The position numbers were made by a program, and so were the translations under genes. The notes beneath the pieces were generated by a model, which was not told where the DNA came from, ran no database searches, and saw only the letters and a list, made by a program, of their open reading frames with translations. This document shows, in pieces, positions 1 through 8,462 of a stretch of DNA of 59,265 bases. The stretch's first letter is position 1. Each line of letters opens with the position of its first letter. The DNA is from JAJFTV01 sp964426355 (GTDB lineage Bacteria; Chloroflexota; Anaerolineae; Anaerolineales; Anaerolineaceae): positions 1-59,265 of the forward strand of contig CAYRRA010000002.1 in NCBI GenBank assembly GCA_964426355.1, read 5' to 3'.

Positions 1-504
1 GTTTCCTGCTGTGTGTGGTGAAGCAGTGTCAGGATCTATAGCTCGTTTGTAGGTAAAAACGAAATCGTGCGCGGTCAGCGGTTCGCCATTGGTGAATTTG
101 ATATCGTGGCGCAAATAAAAAGTCCAGACCAATCCATCCTCCGACACCTCCCAGGACTCTGCCCGCCAGGGTACCACATTGGTATCCGGGTCAAGAGATA
201 CCAGAGCTGCACCAACGAACTGAAGCACATTGATAGACATCAGTTGATTTGTACGATGTGAATCAAGCGTATCCGGTTCTCCGTATTGAGCATAACGCAG
301 CGTGCCGCCCAGTTTGGATTCTGCAACCGGTTCTTCTTCTGCAACCGGCGCAGCTTCTTCTTCCTCTGCCAGTGCAGCTTCTTCGGCAGTTGGTTGCTCC
401 TCTGCGGGGGCAGGCTCTTCGGCTTTCGCCGGCGCGCAAGCTGAAAGCGCCAGTGAGAAGACCATGAACAGAGTCAACAACAAACAAAAAATCCTCTTTT
501 TCAT
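1..504 (-). CDS. ABC transporter substrate-binding lipoprotein, family 5 (peptide/nickel type), C-terminus missing
   Basis: This is the first 168 codons of a gene that runs off the left edge. The start is ATG at 502-504, preceded on the minus strand by AAGGAG. The N-terminus is a lipoprotein signal: MKKR, a hydrophobic stretch, then LSAC, with the lipidated Cys near residue 23. A Glu/Ala/Pro-rich linker follows to about residue 65, then the start of an SBP_bac_5 domain (GGTLRYAQYGEPDTLDSH, and later SWEVSEDGLVWTFYLR, the usual 'w..s.Dg..ytF.lr' block). Members of this family capture oligopeptides, nickel or sugars outside the membrane for a DppBC-type permease. The permease genes should lie left of the window. 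The substrate cannot be told from this fragment. Confidence 0.88.
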   Translation of the reverse strand, partial: MKKRIFCLLLTLFMVFSLALSACAPAKAEEPAPAEEQPTAEEAALAEEEEAAPVAEEEPVAESKLGGTLRYAQYGEPDTLDSHRTNQLMSINVLQFVGAALVSLDPDTNVVPWRAESWEVSEDGLVWTFYLRHDIKFTNGEPLTAHDFVFTYKRAIDPDTASPHTAGN

Positions 505-751
505 TTTTCTCCTTTTTATATTAACTGGGGTAAAACAGATATACGGACAGTCAACCAAAATGCCTATTTTATAATACCTGTATCGTTTCAACCTGCCATC
601 ACCGGGCAACGGTATCCCGCTTATTCCTGGCTGGTATTTGGTATACCTGAAATCAGGTAGAAAGATGGCTACCCCCTCGCCTCATCAGCGAATTAAATTA
701 TCGCAAAGCATTCAACTTTACCCACTCATCTTCTGGGGTTCTTAAGCACCC

Positions 752-1417
752 TCAGCAAAGATCGGCAAGTCCTTCACGCAAAGCATACAAGGCAGCCTGC
801 AAACGGTTCGCAAGGTGTAATTTACCCAGGATGTTGCGGATATGGGTGCGCACAGTCCATTCGCTGATGACCAGCTTTTTTGCTATCTCGCTGTCTTCCA
901 ACCCCTGCGCCACCAGGCGCAGTACTTCCATTTCGCGGGTGGTCAGCGGGCATTCGGTGGGTGGTAAATCCGGCGGGCGGTTGAGTTCTTCCATCATCTT
1001 GATGGCAATGCGCGGATGCAGCGAAGGCTCGCCGCGATAAACTTCATGGATTGCCCGGATCAACTGCTCTGGCGAAGAGTCTTTCAGTAGATATCCCAAC
1101 GCACCGGCTTTGATGGCGGGAAAGACCTTATCGTCTTCAGCAAAGCTGGTCAATACCAGAATGCGCCCCTCCGGGTGCTCTTCTCGAATCGCCTTAATCG
1201 CTGATATGCCATCCATCCTGTCCATCACCAGGTCCATCAAAATCACATCAGGGCAAAACTGCCGGTTAAGCTCAACGGCTTCCAGACCATTGGCGGCTTC
1301 TGCAACCAGCTCAAAACCGGGCTCATGCGTAATCAGTGTACGAAGACCTTTGCGCACGATGGCATGATCATCGGCAATCAATATTCGAATATTTTTCTCA
1401 TTCCCATCCTGTACCAT
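752..1417 (-). CDS. NarL/LuxR-family response regulator
   Basis: A 221-residue two-component response regulator. The receiver domain covers about residues 9-125, with the acidic pair DD at 16-17, phospho-acceptor Asp62 (VILMDL) and a conserved Lys in YLLKDSS. A LuxR-type helix-turn-helix follows at about 155-215 (LTTREMEVLRLVAQGLEDSEIAKKL). An upstream in-frame start would overlap the kinase gene. I chose ATG 1417 because AGGATGAG lies just upstream of it and the start falls 19 bases after the kinase stop. The gene is downstream of and co-oriented with the sensor kinase, so the two form a cognate pair. Target genes are unknown; a role in controlling the neighbouring transporter at the left edge is possible but unsupported. 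Confidence 0.93.
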   Translation of the reverse strand: MVQDGNEKNIRILIADDHAIVRKGLRTLITHEPGFELVAEAANGLEAVELNRQFCPDVILMDLVMDRMDGISAIKAIREEHPEGRILVLTSFAEDDKVFPAIKAGALGYLLKDSSPEQLIRAIHEVYRGEPSLHPRIAIKMMEELNRPPDLPPTECPLTTREMEVLRLVAQGLEDSEIAKKLVISEWTVRTHIRNILGKLHLANRLQAALYALREGLADLC

Positions 1418-1436
1418 TTTCTCATCCTTTATTCTC

Positions 1437-3755
1437 CTAGACCTCAACATCCATGTTTGCGAGCAGGATATCAAGGGTTACCTGCGTTCCCTCTTTCAGG
1501 GTTGAAAATACCTGCAAACTGCCACCTGTCTCTTTGGCGCGCTCACGCATACTTTTCAACCCCATGCCTTCATGTCCTTGTGGCGCAGATAAATCAAACC
1601 CCCGTCCGTCATCGACAATCTTCATTACAGAATGGCTGTCCTGGCAGCCCAGGTGAAGCATTATTCGGCTGGCATTGGCGTGTTTCAATGAATTGTTCAA
1701 CGCCTCAATGGCAATCCGGTATACCGCCTCCTGAACGGACAGGCTCAGCTTGGGAAGCTCATCCACCACCAGGCGCGTCTCGATGCCGGCGCGTTTCTCT
1801 ACAACATCCAACCTGGCATGCAGTGCTCCCAACAGCCCTTCCTGCTCCAACACCGGTGGACGCAGGTTATAAATCAGTAAACGCATCTCCTTGAGCGCCT
1901 GTTGGGCGATTTCACTAAATTCACTCACAAACTCATCGGATGCCGTTGCCTTTTCCTGTGGCGAAAAACGGTCCCAACCGCCTGCAAGCAGCGTCATACT
2001 GTATAACGATTGAATGACCGAATCGTGCAGTTCGCGCGCCAGGCGGTTTCGTTCTTCCAGCACCGCCAGCTTTTTGTTGTTTGCATACAGGCGTGAATTT
2101 TCGATGGCGATAGCAATCTGGTCTCCCAGGCTTTGAAAGACAGGTAAATCTTCCGGTGTAAAGGCATTCACCGTGGATGCCTGCACATCCAATGTGCCGA
2201 TCACCCGGTCTGCGATCCGCATGGGGATAATCAGCTCTGCTTTCGTCCCAGGCAAGAACTTATCATACAGATAGCCTTGCTCTTCTATTACATTGTTTGC
2301 CAGGATCACCTGGTTTCGGAGTACAGCCCGTCCATTCAGGCTGCTGCCGTTGATCGGGATTTGTAAATTTTGCGGTTTTTCCGAAATGTTGTAACTGTAA
2401 GCATGCATCACCAGGTTATTGCGTTTTTCATCCACAAGAAAAATACTGACCGCATAAAAACCGAATGTTTGGTGGATCAGCTTTGCCACCCGCCGCAAAA
2501 GTTCTTCACGGTCTAAAATCGAAGTTACCTCCCGGCTCACATTGGAACTGGCTTCCAACTGTAAAGCACGGTATTGAATTGCCTGGTTGGCTTGCCGTAA
2601 TTGACCGGTGCGCTCTTCCACACGCTGCTCCAACGTATTAATCAAACTGCGTAACTGCACCATCATGCTGTTTAGCGCCTTCGCCAGCACGCCCAATTCA
2701 TCCTGCCGATCCGCCTGGGCGATTTGCTCCCACTTGCCTTCAGCAATCCCGGCGGCTTTTTGCGCCAGGTCGATGAGGGGTCGAGCAATACTGCCTGTCA
2801 CCCATAAAGAAGCTGCAACTGCCGCCACGACTGCAACAATGGCAATGATACTGTTTACTTTCAAAGTTTCATCGATCACCCCAAAAGCTTCTGACAGGTC
2901 TTTTTCAACAAATAGCGCTACCTGAAGCTCCTCCAGCCAGCGGTAAGCGCCAATCACCCTCACGCCGCGATAATCGTCGTAAAAATCATAGCCTGTCTCA
3001 TGTTGTTCGGCAATAAAAGAGACGCTTCCTGTTGGTTGCGTACCACCCAAAATCAACCGATCATCCACAGGAAACAACTGCGCCCGGGCAATTACTTGAG
3101 CTTCTTCTGTCAGCAGATATGCCTTGCCTGTTTCGCCCATGCCAGTGCGCTTATCCATCCGCTCATTCAGGTCTTTTAAACCCGCCATCCCTATAATGAC
3201 ACCCACCAACGTCTGATCAGTGTTATAGATCGGCAGCGCAACCACCGAACGAATCTCTGCAGTGTCTGCGCCAGGCAAAAAACGCACCGTTTTATCAAGC
3301 ATGCCCTCTTGGAAATAGGTTTCCCCTGCCTGGTTTTCACCTTCCTGGTCAGGGTTGGTGGAAAGTATGACGTTCCCACCCAGGTCAAGCAGGGAGATCT
3401 CGTCAACGAACTGCGTGTTGAGCAAAAAACGTTCCAAACGTGAACGCACAGACTTGGTGTAATAATCCAGGTAATATTCCTCGCTGGCAAAGTACAGGAT
3501 CACATTAATGCGCTCAAGAATGTATTCCTGGTCCAGCGCCGAGGAAAGCTCGCTTTTAAGAGATAACGACCAGCTTTCAATCTCCTGTTCTTTCAACGCC
3601 AGCACCGATTCAAGCTGGTCGATCACCTGCTGCCGTCCATTGGTATAAGCCACCAGGATACTGCCTGCACCAATAGCCAGGGAAGGCAGCAGGGTGAGCA
3701 GAACAAAGCTCAACAACAACCTTCCGCGTATGGTTGAAAATTTTAACCAGCTCAT
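1437..3755 (-). CDS. Sensor histidine kinase: dCache, HAMP, GAF, HisKA_3, HATPase
   Basis: A 772-residue membrane histidine kinase. A transmembrane helix lies at about 10-35. It is followed by a long extracytoplasmic sensor that looks like a double-Cache domain (about 40-290, including 'ALPIYN..QTLVGVIIG' and 'GKAYLLTEEAQVIAR'). A second membrane helix is at about 298-320, then HAMP, a short coiled coil and a GAF domain (about 410-560). The dimerisation/phosphotransfer domain of the HisKA_3 type has the phospho-His in RELHDSVIQSLYS. A HATPase domain (N-box EALNNSLKHA, G-box DDGRGFD) ends the protein. The Cache domain suggests a small extracellular ligand and the GAF domain a second, cytoplasmic input. 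It is translated just before the response regulator on the same strand. The ligand is not deducible. Confidence 0.93.
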   Translation of the reverse strand: MSWLKFSTIRGRLLLSFVLLTLLPSLAIGAGSILVAYTNGRQQVIDQLESVLALKEQEIESWSLSLKSELSSALDQEYILERINVILYFASEEYYLDYYTKSVRSRLERFLLNTQFVDEISLLDLGGNVILSTNPDQEGENQAGETYFQEGMLDKTVRFLPGADTAEIRSVVALPIYNTDQTLVGVIIGMAGLKDLNERMDKRTGMGETGKAYLLTEEAQVIARAQLFPVDDRLILGGTQPTGSVSFIAEQHETGYDFYDDYRGVRVIGAYRWLEELQVALFVEKDLSEAFGVIDETLKVNSIIAIVAVVAAVAASLWVTGSIARPLIDLAQKAAGIAEGKWEQIAQADRQDELGVLAKALNSMMVQLRSLINTLEQRVEERTGQLRQANQAIQYRALQLEASSNVSREVTSILDREELLRRVAKLIHQTFGFYAVSIFLVDEKRNNLVMHAYSYNISEKPQNLQIPINGSSLNGRAVLRNQVILANNVIEEQGYLYDKFLPGTKAELIIPMRIADRVIGTLDVQASTVNAFTPEDLPVFQSLGDQIAIAIENSRLYANNKKLAVLEERNRLARELHDSVIQSLYSMTLLAGGWDRFSPQEKATASDEFVSEFSEIAQQALKEMRLLIYNLRPPVLEQEGLLGALHARLDVVEKRAGIETRLVVDELPKLSLSVQEAVYRIAIEALNNSLKHANASRIMLHLGCQDSHSVMKIVDDGRGFDLSAPQGHEGMGLKSMRERAKETGGSLQVFSTLKEGTQVTLDILLANMDVEV

Positions 3756-3843
3756 TGTTCTTTCCCAACTAGCAGATCATAGAGAGGATAAAAAGATTAT
3801 ATCAAGGCAGAAAGAGAAATTTGAATAAAAAGACTGAGTGAAT

Positions 3844-3880
3844 CAAAAACAGGAACCCGGTGATAAGACCGGATTCCTGT
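3844..3880 (-). terminator. Rho-independent terminator of the corrinoid methyltransferase operon
   Basis: On the minus strand the sequence forms ACAGGAATCCGGT / ACCGGGTTCCTGT with a short loop (arms between 3849 and 3880), followed by TTTTTG. It sits about 30 bases past the stop of the homocysteine methyltransferase gene and before the promoter of the kinase gene, as expected for the end of the transcript that begins upstream at the mttB-like gene. Confidence 0.8.
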
Positions 3881-3909
3881 GGGATAACTTCGTGTAAAAA
3901 GAAACTGAA

Positions 3910-4791
3910 TTACTGCTTCTTTGCAGCCAATGCAATCTGGTGGATATGTTCCGGGCTGCTGCCACAACAGCCACCCACCACCGAAGCCCCGGCGGCGATC
4001 CAATCGGAAGCAAGAGAACCCATTTGCTGCGGGGTGATATCAAACGTCGGACGACCATCAGCATCAATCTGAGGCAGCCCGGCATTGGGCTTGAACCAGA
4101 TCGGCAGGTCTGTGACGGCGCGCAAATCCTTGAGCACGCTAAGATTATCTTCAAGGCTCTTCCCGCAGTTAATGCCCAATACATCTGCTTCTTTGGCAAA
4201 GGCTGATGCCATCTGTGCGGGTTTGACCCCCATCATGGTGCGCGTACCGCGGTCGTAACTAAACGAGCAGACCAACGGCAGGTCGGTGACTGCGCGGACT
4301 GCTTTTAGTGCAAGACCGGCTTCCGTCAGGTCATATTGAGTCTCGACCACCAGCAGGTCTACTCCGGCTTCCGCCAATGCCCTGGCTTGCTCTTCAAACG
4401 ATTTGTAGCAGTCTGTTTCATCCAGCGTACCCAATGGCTTGAGCATCTGTCCGGTGGGACCAATGGAGCCTGCGACGAGCGTTTCGGTGCCTTGTACAGC
4501 TTCACGCGCCAGTGCGACAGCGCTCTGGTTGATCTCAACCGCACGCTCACCCCAACCTTCCTGCGCCAGGCGAACGGATGTGCCGCCAAATGTGCAGGTG
4601 AGGATGATATCCGAACCGGCAGCGACAAATTCTTTGTGCAGGCGGAGAATCTCTTCCGGTCGTTCGACCAACCACAGTTCGCCGGGTTTACCTGCTGCCA
4701 ATCCCCGCTGCTGCAAGTTTGTGCCGGTAGCGCCATCCGATACCAGCGTTTGACCCGACTTCAGGCGCTCCAAAAAACCTGAACGATTCAT
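3910..4791 (-). CDS. Homocysteine S-methyltransferase family protein
   Basis: About 293 residues covering one complete S-methyl_trans (PF02574-type) barrel, as in BHMT or the N-terminal domain of MetH. The start is ATG 4791, chosen for AAGGAG seven bases upstream; an earlier in-frame codon lacks a ribosome site. DGATGTNLQQRG opens the barrel. The three zinc-binding cysteines expected of the family are visible: one in LGINCGKS and a pair in GGCCGSS near residue 275. The enzyme activates homocysteine thiolate and methylates it to methionine. Its neighbours are a corrinoid protein and an MttB-like methyltransferase, so the likely methyl donor is the methylated corrinoid protein, like a split MetH. 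The final acceptor is inference: other thiols are possible. Confidence 0.9.
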   Translation of the reverse strand: MNRSGFLERLKSGQTLVSDGATGTNLQQRGLAAGKPGELWLVERPEEILRLHKEFVAAGSDIILTCTFGGTSVRLAQEGWGERAVEINQSAVALAREAVQGTETLVAGSIGPTGQMLKPLGTLDETDCYKSFEEQARALAEAGVDLLVVETQYDLTEAGLALKAVRAVTDLPLVCSFSYDRGTRTMMGVKPAQMASAFAKEADVLGINCGKSLEDNLSVLKDLRAVTDLPIWFKPNAGLPQIDADGRPTFDITPQQMGSLASDWIAAGASVVGGCCGSSPEHIHQIALAAKKQ

Positions 4792-4882
4792 GTTTTTTCT
4801 CCTTGTATTTTTCGAAGTAACCACCTGCGCATACTATCTCCGGGTTAGAGATACGCAGCCCGGTTCGGGTTGATACTGAAAA

Positions 4883-5521
4883 CTATCCTGCTGCAAGTGC
4901 TTTTGCCAGGGCTACCGCGCGGCTGGCATCCGGAGCGTATCCATCGGCACCGATGTCTTCAGCATACTTGTTTGTAAGGGGGGCGCCGCCCACCATAACC
5001 TTCACTTTATCACGAAGTCCGGCTTCTTTCAATGCATCGATTGTGGCTTTCATATTGGGCATGGTCGTGGTCAACAGTGCCGACATTGCCACAAGGTCTG
5101 CATTCACTTCTTTCACCTTCTCCACGAATGCCTGCGGGCTGACGTCTGACCCCAGGTCATAAATCTCAAACGCAGCACCTTCCAGCATCATGCAAACCAG
5201 GTTCTTGCCGATATCATGCAAATCGCCTTTAACGGTACCGGCTACAACCTTACCCACCGATTTGAGGTTGGCGGCAATCATGGCGGGTTTGAGAACCGTC
5301 ATGCCAGCCTGCATGGCGCGGGCGCAAATTAACATTTCCGGCACAAAGTACTCACCCTCTTCAAAAAGCCGCCCTACTTCGGTCATTGCTGAGACCATGC
5401 CCTGGTTCAAAATGACTTCTGCTTCCAAACCCTGCTCCAAAGCCGCGGCTACTTTTTCCTTGACCAGTTCCTGGTCCGCATCAATTACGCTGTCATAAAT
5501 CTCTTTCAAAATGGGTTCCAT
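4883..5521 (-). CDS. Methyltransferase cognate corrinoid protein (MttC/MtbC type)
   Basis: About 212 residues with the two-part layout of methyltransferase corrinoid proteins: an N-terminal helical cap (about 1-85, 'VKEKVAAALEQGLEAEVILNQGMV') and a B12-binding Rossmann domain. The cobalamin lower-ligand motif DxHxxG is present as GDLHDIGKNLV near residue 100. The later TTTMPNM and VMVGGAPL blocks are also typical. The start is ATG 5521 with GAGGAG upstream. It carries a methyl group on cobalt between the MttB-like enzyme (upstream) and the homocysteine methyltransferase (downstream, about 90 bases away). No reductive activator (RamA-like) is encoded in the window, although these proteins need one after oxidation of Co(I). 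Confidence 0.94.
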   Translation of the reverse strand: MEPILKEIYDSVIDADQELVKEKVAAALEQGLEAEVILNQGMVSAMTEVGRLFEEGEYFVPEMLICARAMQAGMTVLKPAMIAANLKSVGKVVAGTVKGDLHDIGKNLVCMMLEGAAFEIYDLGSDVSPQAFVEKVKEVNADLVAMSALLTTTMPNMKATIDALKEAGLRDKVKVMVGGAPLTNKYAEDIGADGYAPDASRAVALAKALAAG

Positions 5522-5613
5522 GTTTTTCGCTCCTCGGAAAAATATCACTCCCAATCCAACCAGATTGGTAAAATTTTGCAGATGATGGGCACCAGAAATC
5601 CCGGTATTCGATA

Positions 5614-5644
5614 ATTATACTGATTTTTCCCATCTTTTGTCCAA
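5614..5644 (-). promoter_or_regulatory. Possible promoter for the corrinoid protein gene
   Basis: On the minus strand TTGGAC (5639-5644) and a perfect TATAAT (5614-5619) are separated by 19 bases, in the 138-base gap between the mttB-like gene and the corrinoid gene. The spacer is longer than ideal. If real, it lets the corrinoid protein and homocysteine methyltransferase be made without the MttB-like enzyme. Confidence 0.35.
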
Positions 5645-5659
5645 TCACATCATTACAGG

Positions 5660-7126
5660 TCAGGCGATGAATTCAAACTTCTCCAGCGCTTCATCTGCTT
5701 GCCGGGCAATATCTTCAAGTTTTGCCAGCAGGTCAGATGATAACGGTTCCGGTTGGTGTGTATTCAGGATGCGCAGCGCTTCTTCGACCAGGCGCTGCTC
5801 ATAACTTTTACAACCTTTTTCCACCCATACATCCATATTGTCTCGGTTAGATATACTCGCCCGCCAAAATTCGCGCCGATGATGTCTCATCGTGTGTTCT
5901 TCCGAAAGGAAATGCCCGCCTGGTCCTACTTTGCGGATTAAATCAACCGCCAGGGTTTCCTCGTTGATCACAAAACCGCGCATCACGCGTTTGATATAGC
6001 TGATTTGCTCATCACCCATCAGGATGCTGGCGGGGTTGCCCAATTTACCCTGTCCCAGGTAACCCACATCATGGACCAGGTTAGCACCGTCCAGGGAGGC
6101 ATTCAAAAGCCCAATTGCCATCTCATAAGCCGCCTGACCATCCAGCATGTTGGCATCGCTGCCCACCTGCGACCATTTGGGAATAGCGTAATGCCTGTAC
6201 ATATCGGCAACAACGGAATTGGAAAGGCGCATTTCCGGCGATCCATAAGCATAAATCGTCGTTCGCATGTCCAGCGCAACGATGCCCCAGCCCGAGATGA
6301 TGGGTGAACCCTTGCGTTTGAGCTGATGCATCACGACCCCGCTGAGCGCCTCGGCATTTGCCTGTGCCACCGCGCCTGCCAGCGTTACCGGGTATGCCCC
6401 ACCCAGCATAGACCCCGATGTATAGCAAATCGGGATGCCGCGCTCTGCGCATAAGAGAAGTTTGTTAACCGCGCCATAGGAGTGCGTCAGCGGCGCGGTC
6501 GGTTCAGAGTACTGAATCAGGAATGGCTTCTGACGAAGTTCATCTGCCCCGCCTGCCACAGCCTCAGCCATTTGCAGGATGTACTCCAAGTCCTCTTTTC
6601 CAGCAGCAGTGAAGAAGATCGGTTTGATGGTATTCTCCAGGCTGGTCTTGAAACACCGCAGGTACATCGAATTCACCGGCACATCGGAAGGCAGTGCAAA
6701 AGAAGCGGTAAAGTCGATGTTTTTGCAGTAATCCACCATGCGCGATGCATTTGCCACATCTTGCAGCAACGACTGGCGTGTTTCGCCGGAGCGCAGATCG
6801 GTGGTATAGATCAGGTCTGTACCCAAGCCGTAATAACTTTCATCCCCCTGCAGCCGCATGGCTTCTTCGCCTTTACGGTTATAGATGGTGATACTGGATG
6901 GAGCGCTGCGGATTGCATCCTCCACCAGTTGGGGCGGAAAGAACACCCGTTCCTCCCCTTCCACGCGGCAGCCAGCCTGGTGCAGCAGTTCAACGCCTGC
7001 TTTGTTCTGCACACGCATCCCTACACTTTCCAGCAGTTCAAGGCTAACTTTATGAATCTCTTGCACCTGATCAGGCGACATCAGGCGGTAATTGGGGGCA
7101 CAAACAGATTGGGGGTATTCAACCAT
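5660..7126 (-). CDS. MttB-family (trimethylamine methyltransferase-like) corrinoid methyltransferase, non-pyrrolysine
   Basis: 488 residues, full length for the MttB superfamily. The reading frame is uninterrupted, with no in-frame UAG, so this is a non-pyrrolysine member like the glycine betaine, proline betaine or carnitine demethylases (MtgB/MtpB/MtcB). Family blocks include 'VQEIHKVSLELLESVGMRV' at the N-terminus, 'YGLGTDLIYTTDLRSGE' and 'NASLDGANLVHDVGYL' in the barrel. The start is ATG 7126 with GGAGACC upstream. It removes a methyl group from a quaternary amine or similar compound and passes it to the corrinoid protein encoded next. The substrate is unknown; no betaine transporter is next door. 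A strong palindrome lies 24 bases upstream of the start. Confidence 0.9.
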   Translation of the reverse strand: MVEYPQSVCAPNYRLMSPDQVQEIHKVSLELLESVGMRVQNKAGVELLHQAGCRVEGEERVFFPPQLVEDAIRSAPSSITIYNRKGEEAMRLQGDESYYGLGTDLIYTTDLRSGETRQSLLQDVANASRMVDYCKNIDFTASFALPSDVPVNSMYLRCFKTSLENTIKPIFFTAAGKEDLEYILQMAEAVAGGADELRQKPFLIQYSEPTAPLTHSYGAVNKLLLCAERGIPICYTSGSMLGGAYPVTLAGAVAQANAEALSGVVMHQLKRKGSPIISGWGIVALDMRTTIYAYGSPEMRLSNSVVADMYRHYAIPKWSQVGSDANMLDGQAAYEMAIGLLNASLDGANLVHDVGYLGQGKLGNPASILMGDEQISYIKRVMRGFVINEETLAVDLIRKVGPGGHFLSEEHTMRHHRREFWRASISNRDNMDVWVEKGCKSYEQRLVEEALRILNTHQPEPLSSDLLAKLEDIARQADEALEKFEFIA

Positions 7127-7149
7127 AAAAGGTCTCCTTGGTTAAAAGG

Positions 7150-7184
7150 TAAATTATTGGTATAATTATTATACCAATAATTTA
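7150..7184. promoter_or_regulatory. Perfect 17-bp-arm palindrome in the mttB-like promoter (probable repressor operator)
   Basis: Left arm TAAATTATTGGTATAAT (7150-7166), central T (7167), and right arm ATTATACCAATAATTTA (7168-7184) match without error. The core TTGGTAT...ATACCAA is the style of site bound by GntR-family dimers. The arm contains a TATAAT that could be the -10 element, so a bound regulator would block RNA polymerase. It ends 24 bases before the mttB-like start codon. It lacks the GC-rich stem and T-run of a terminator. No regulator gene is adjacent. Confidence 0.75.
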
Positions 7185-7266
7185 TTCTCCCGTCGAGAGC
7201 GTTATATAGTTTACTTCACGGCAGCGCCCCGCCAATATCAGCATGCACCCGCAATTGAATAAATGT

Positions 7267-8367
7267 TTAGATCACTTCCACATCGCGGATGGTAAACACT
7301 TTATTGAAAGGTACGTGCGGTTCAACCTGGTACCAGAAAGCAGTCGAAGCGATATCATCCTGCAGGGGCAAATAGCGCGGATCGTCCCAGGAGCGGTTTG
7401 CCCAACCCAATGCCTGAATGGTCACGCGCAGGTCTTTCTGGAAACGAATAGGGTCCATAACATGCCAGCGATACATCCCAAATCGCTGCTGGCTCTGGTA
7501 CAGTCCATCCGGGATAATGACCTGAGAAAGACCGAGAAACGGGGTGGAAAAAATTCCGTACTGCCCTTTTGGCTGCTCAAAATTCCATGCACCGCCAAAG
7601 TAGTCTTCGGTGCCGGTACCGCAAATCGTGGGGTAATCCTGATCCCCGTCCATGTAAAACTTGATCTCGCCCTCGCCCCACCAACCGCGGTTGTGAACAC
7701 CCCATGCAATATAAGTGCCCACGTATTGACCCCAGCCCTGCACGCCATCCAGGATGGTATGTACTTCTTTGTACGGCAGTGGGTTGCTGCGCCGCCATTG
7801 TGCGTGGAAATAACCCACGTCTTCGGGCACATCCGTGAGGACATAATCGACCTGGTAATAAAAACCAGGGATTTCCTTAGGGATCAGGTTTTCGACGGTA
7901 ATCCGTGCGCGTTTGCGGAAAGGCATCTCCCAATAAGTATTGAAACCGCCCGCCGGGTTGACCGAAACCGGCAGCGAGTTGACATTGCTGCGCTCACACC
8001 AGCCATTGCAGAAGAAATCACCCAGCGGCGTTTCCACTGAGGGGGTTTCCTCGTCATCCCAGTACATGCGCAGGATCAGGCAGCGCCAGGTGTCCGGGTG
8101 AACGGTGAGCCAGATATGCTTGATAGCGCCAGGACCCTCAATATCAGCCAGGGTAACGGTGCCCTTTGGCGGAAGATGAATGCTCGGTGAGACTTTCCAG
8201 CCCTGCCCCAGCTCACGGGAAACGACAGAACCCGTTCCTTCCGTCGCCATTCCGCCTTTGCCTTTTTCGCCAGTAAAATTTTCGGCGCTGATCGAGCGCG
8301 ATTGCGCAGTAGATAAGCGCGCCAGGTTGCCCAACCCCATATTCAAGCCGTTAAAAGAGATGTTCAT
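7267..8367 (-). CDS. DUF2961 / glycoside hydrolase family 172-like protein
   Basis: 366 residues that match the DUF2961 family, now known to include GH172 fructofuranosidases and arabinofuranosidases. Recognisable blocks are 'SAENFTGEKGKGGMA' and 'IEGPGAIKHIWLTV' near the N-terminus, 'MYWDDEETPSVETPLGDFF', and 'CGTGTEDYFGGAWNF' in the second half. No signal peptide, so it would act in the cytoplasm on an imported oligosaccharide. The start is ATG 8367 with AGGAGGA upstream. A LacI-type operator lies 60 bases before the start, which fits sugar control. The upstream gene on the same strand is an amidohydrolase. The exact glycosidic substrate is not predictable. Confidence 0.87.
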   Translation of the reverse strand: MNISFNGLNMGLGNLARLSTAQSRSISAENFTGEKGKGGMATEGTGSVVSRELGQGWKVSPSIHLPPKGTVTLADIEGPGAIKHIWLTVHPDTWRCLILRMYWDDEETPSVETPLGDFFCNGWCERSNVNSLPVSVNPAGGFNTYWEMPFRKRARITVENLIPKEIPGFYYQVDYVLTDVPEDVGYFHAQWRRSNPLPYKEVHTILDGVQGWGQYVGTYIAWGVHNRGWWGEGEIKFYMDGDQDYPTICGTGTEDYFGGAWNFEQPKGQYGIFSTPFLGLSQVIIPDGLYQSQQRFGMYRWHVMDPIRFQKDLRVTIQALGWANRSWDDPRYLPLQDDIASTAFWYQVEPHVPFNKVFTIRDVEVI

Positions 8368-8426
8368 AAAATCCTCCTGACCGGTTTGCTAAAAGTTACA
8401 ACGATTATATATGAATGTCTAATCTT

Positions 8427-8440
8427 TGTAAACGATTACA
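8427..8440. promoter_or_regulatory. LacI-family-type operator upstream of the GH172-like gene
   Basis: TGTAAACGATTACA is a near-perfect dyad with a central CG, the hallmark of LacI/GalR-family operators, and is close to the cre consensus. It sits 60 bases upstream of the GH172-like start and 22 bases after the stop of the amidohydrolase gene. A weaker half-similar stretch (ACAACGATTATA) begins at 8398. No LacI-family gene is in the window. Confidence 0.55.
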
Positions 8441-8462
8441 TTATTAAGTATCCACACCCTGC

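Noticed and set aside
645..658. Palindrome ACCTGA-AA-TCAGGT in the intergenic region before the first gene
   Set aside because: Only 6-bp arms, no T-run and no second copy at a promoter; too weak to call an operator or terminator.
5660..7126. Pyrrolysine-containing MttB
   Set aside because: No in-frame TAG; the frame is open over the full family length, so it is a non-pyrrolysine member.
6482..8040. Long plus-strand reading frames (6482-7165 and 7243-8040)
   Set aside because: They lie antisense to the mttB-like and GH172-like genes, have no ribosome sites and no recognisable family, and their residues follow the codon pattern of the opposite strand.
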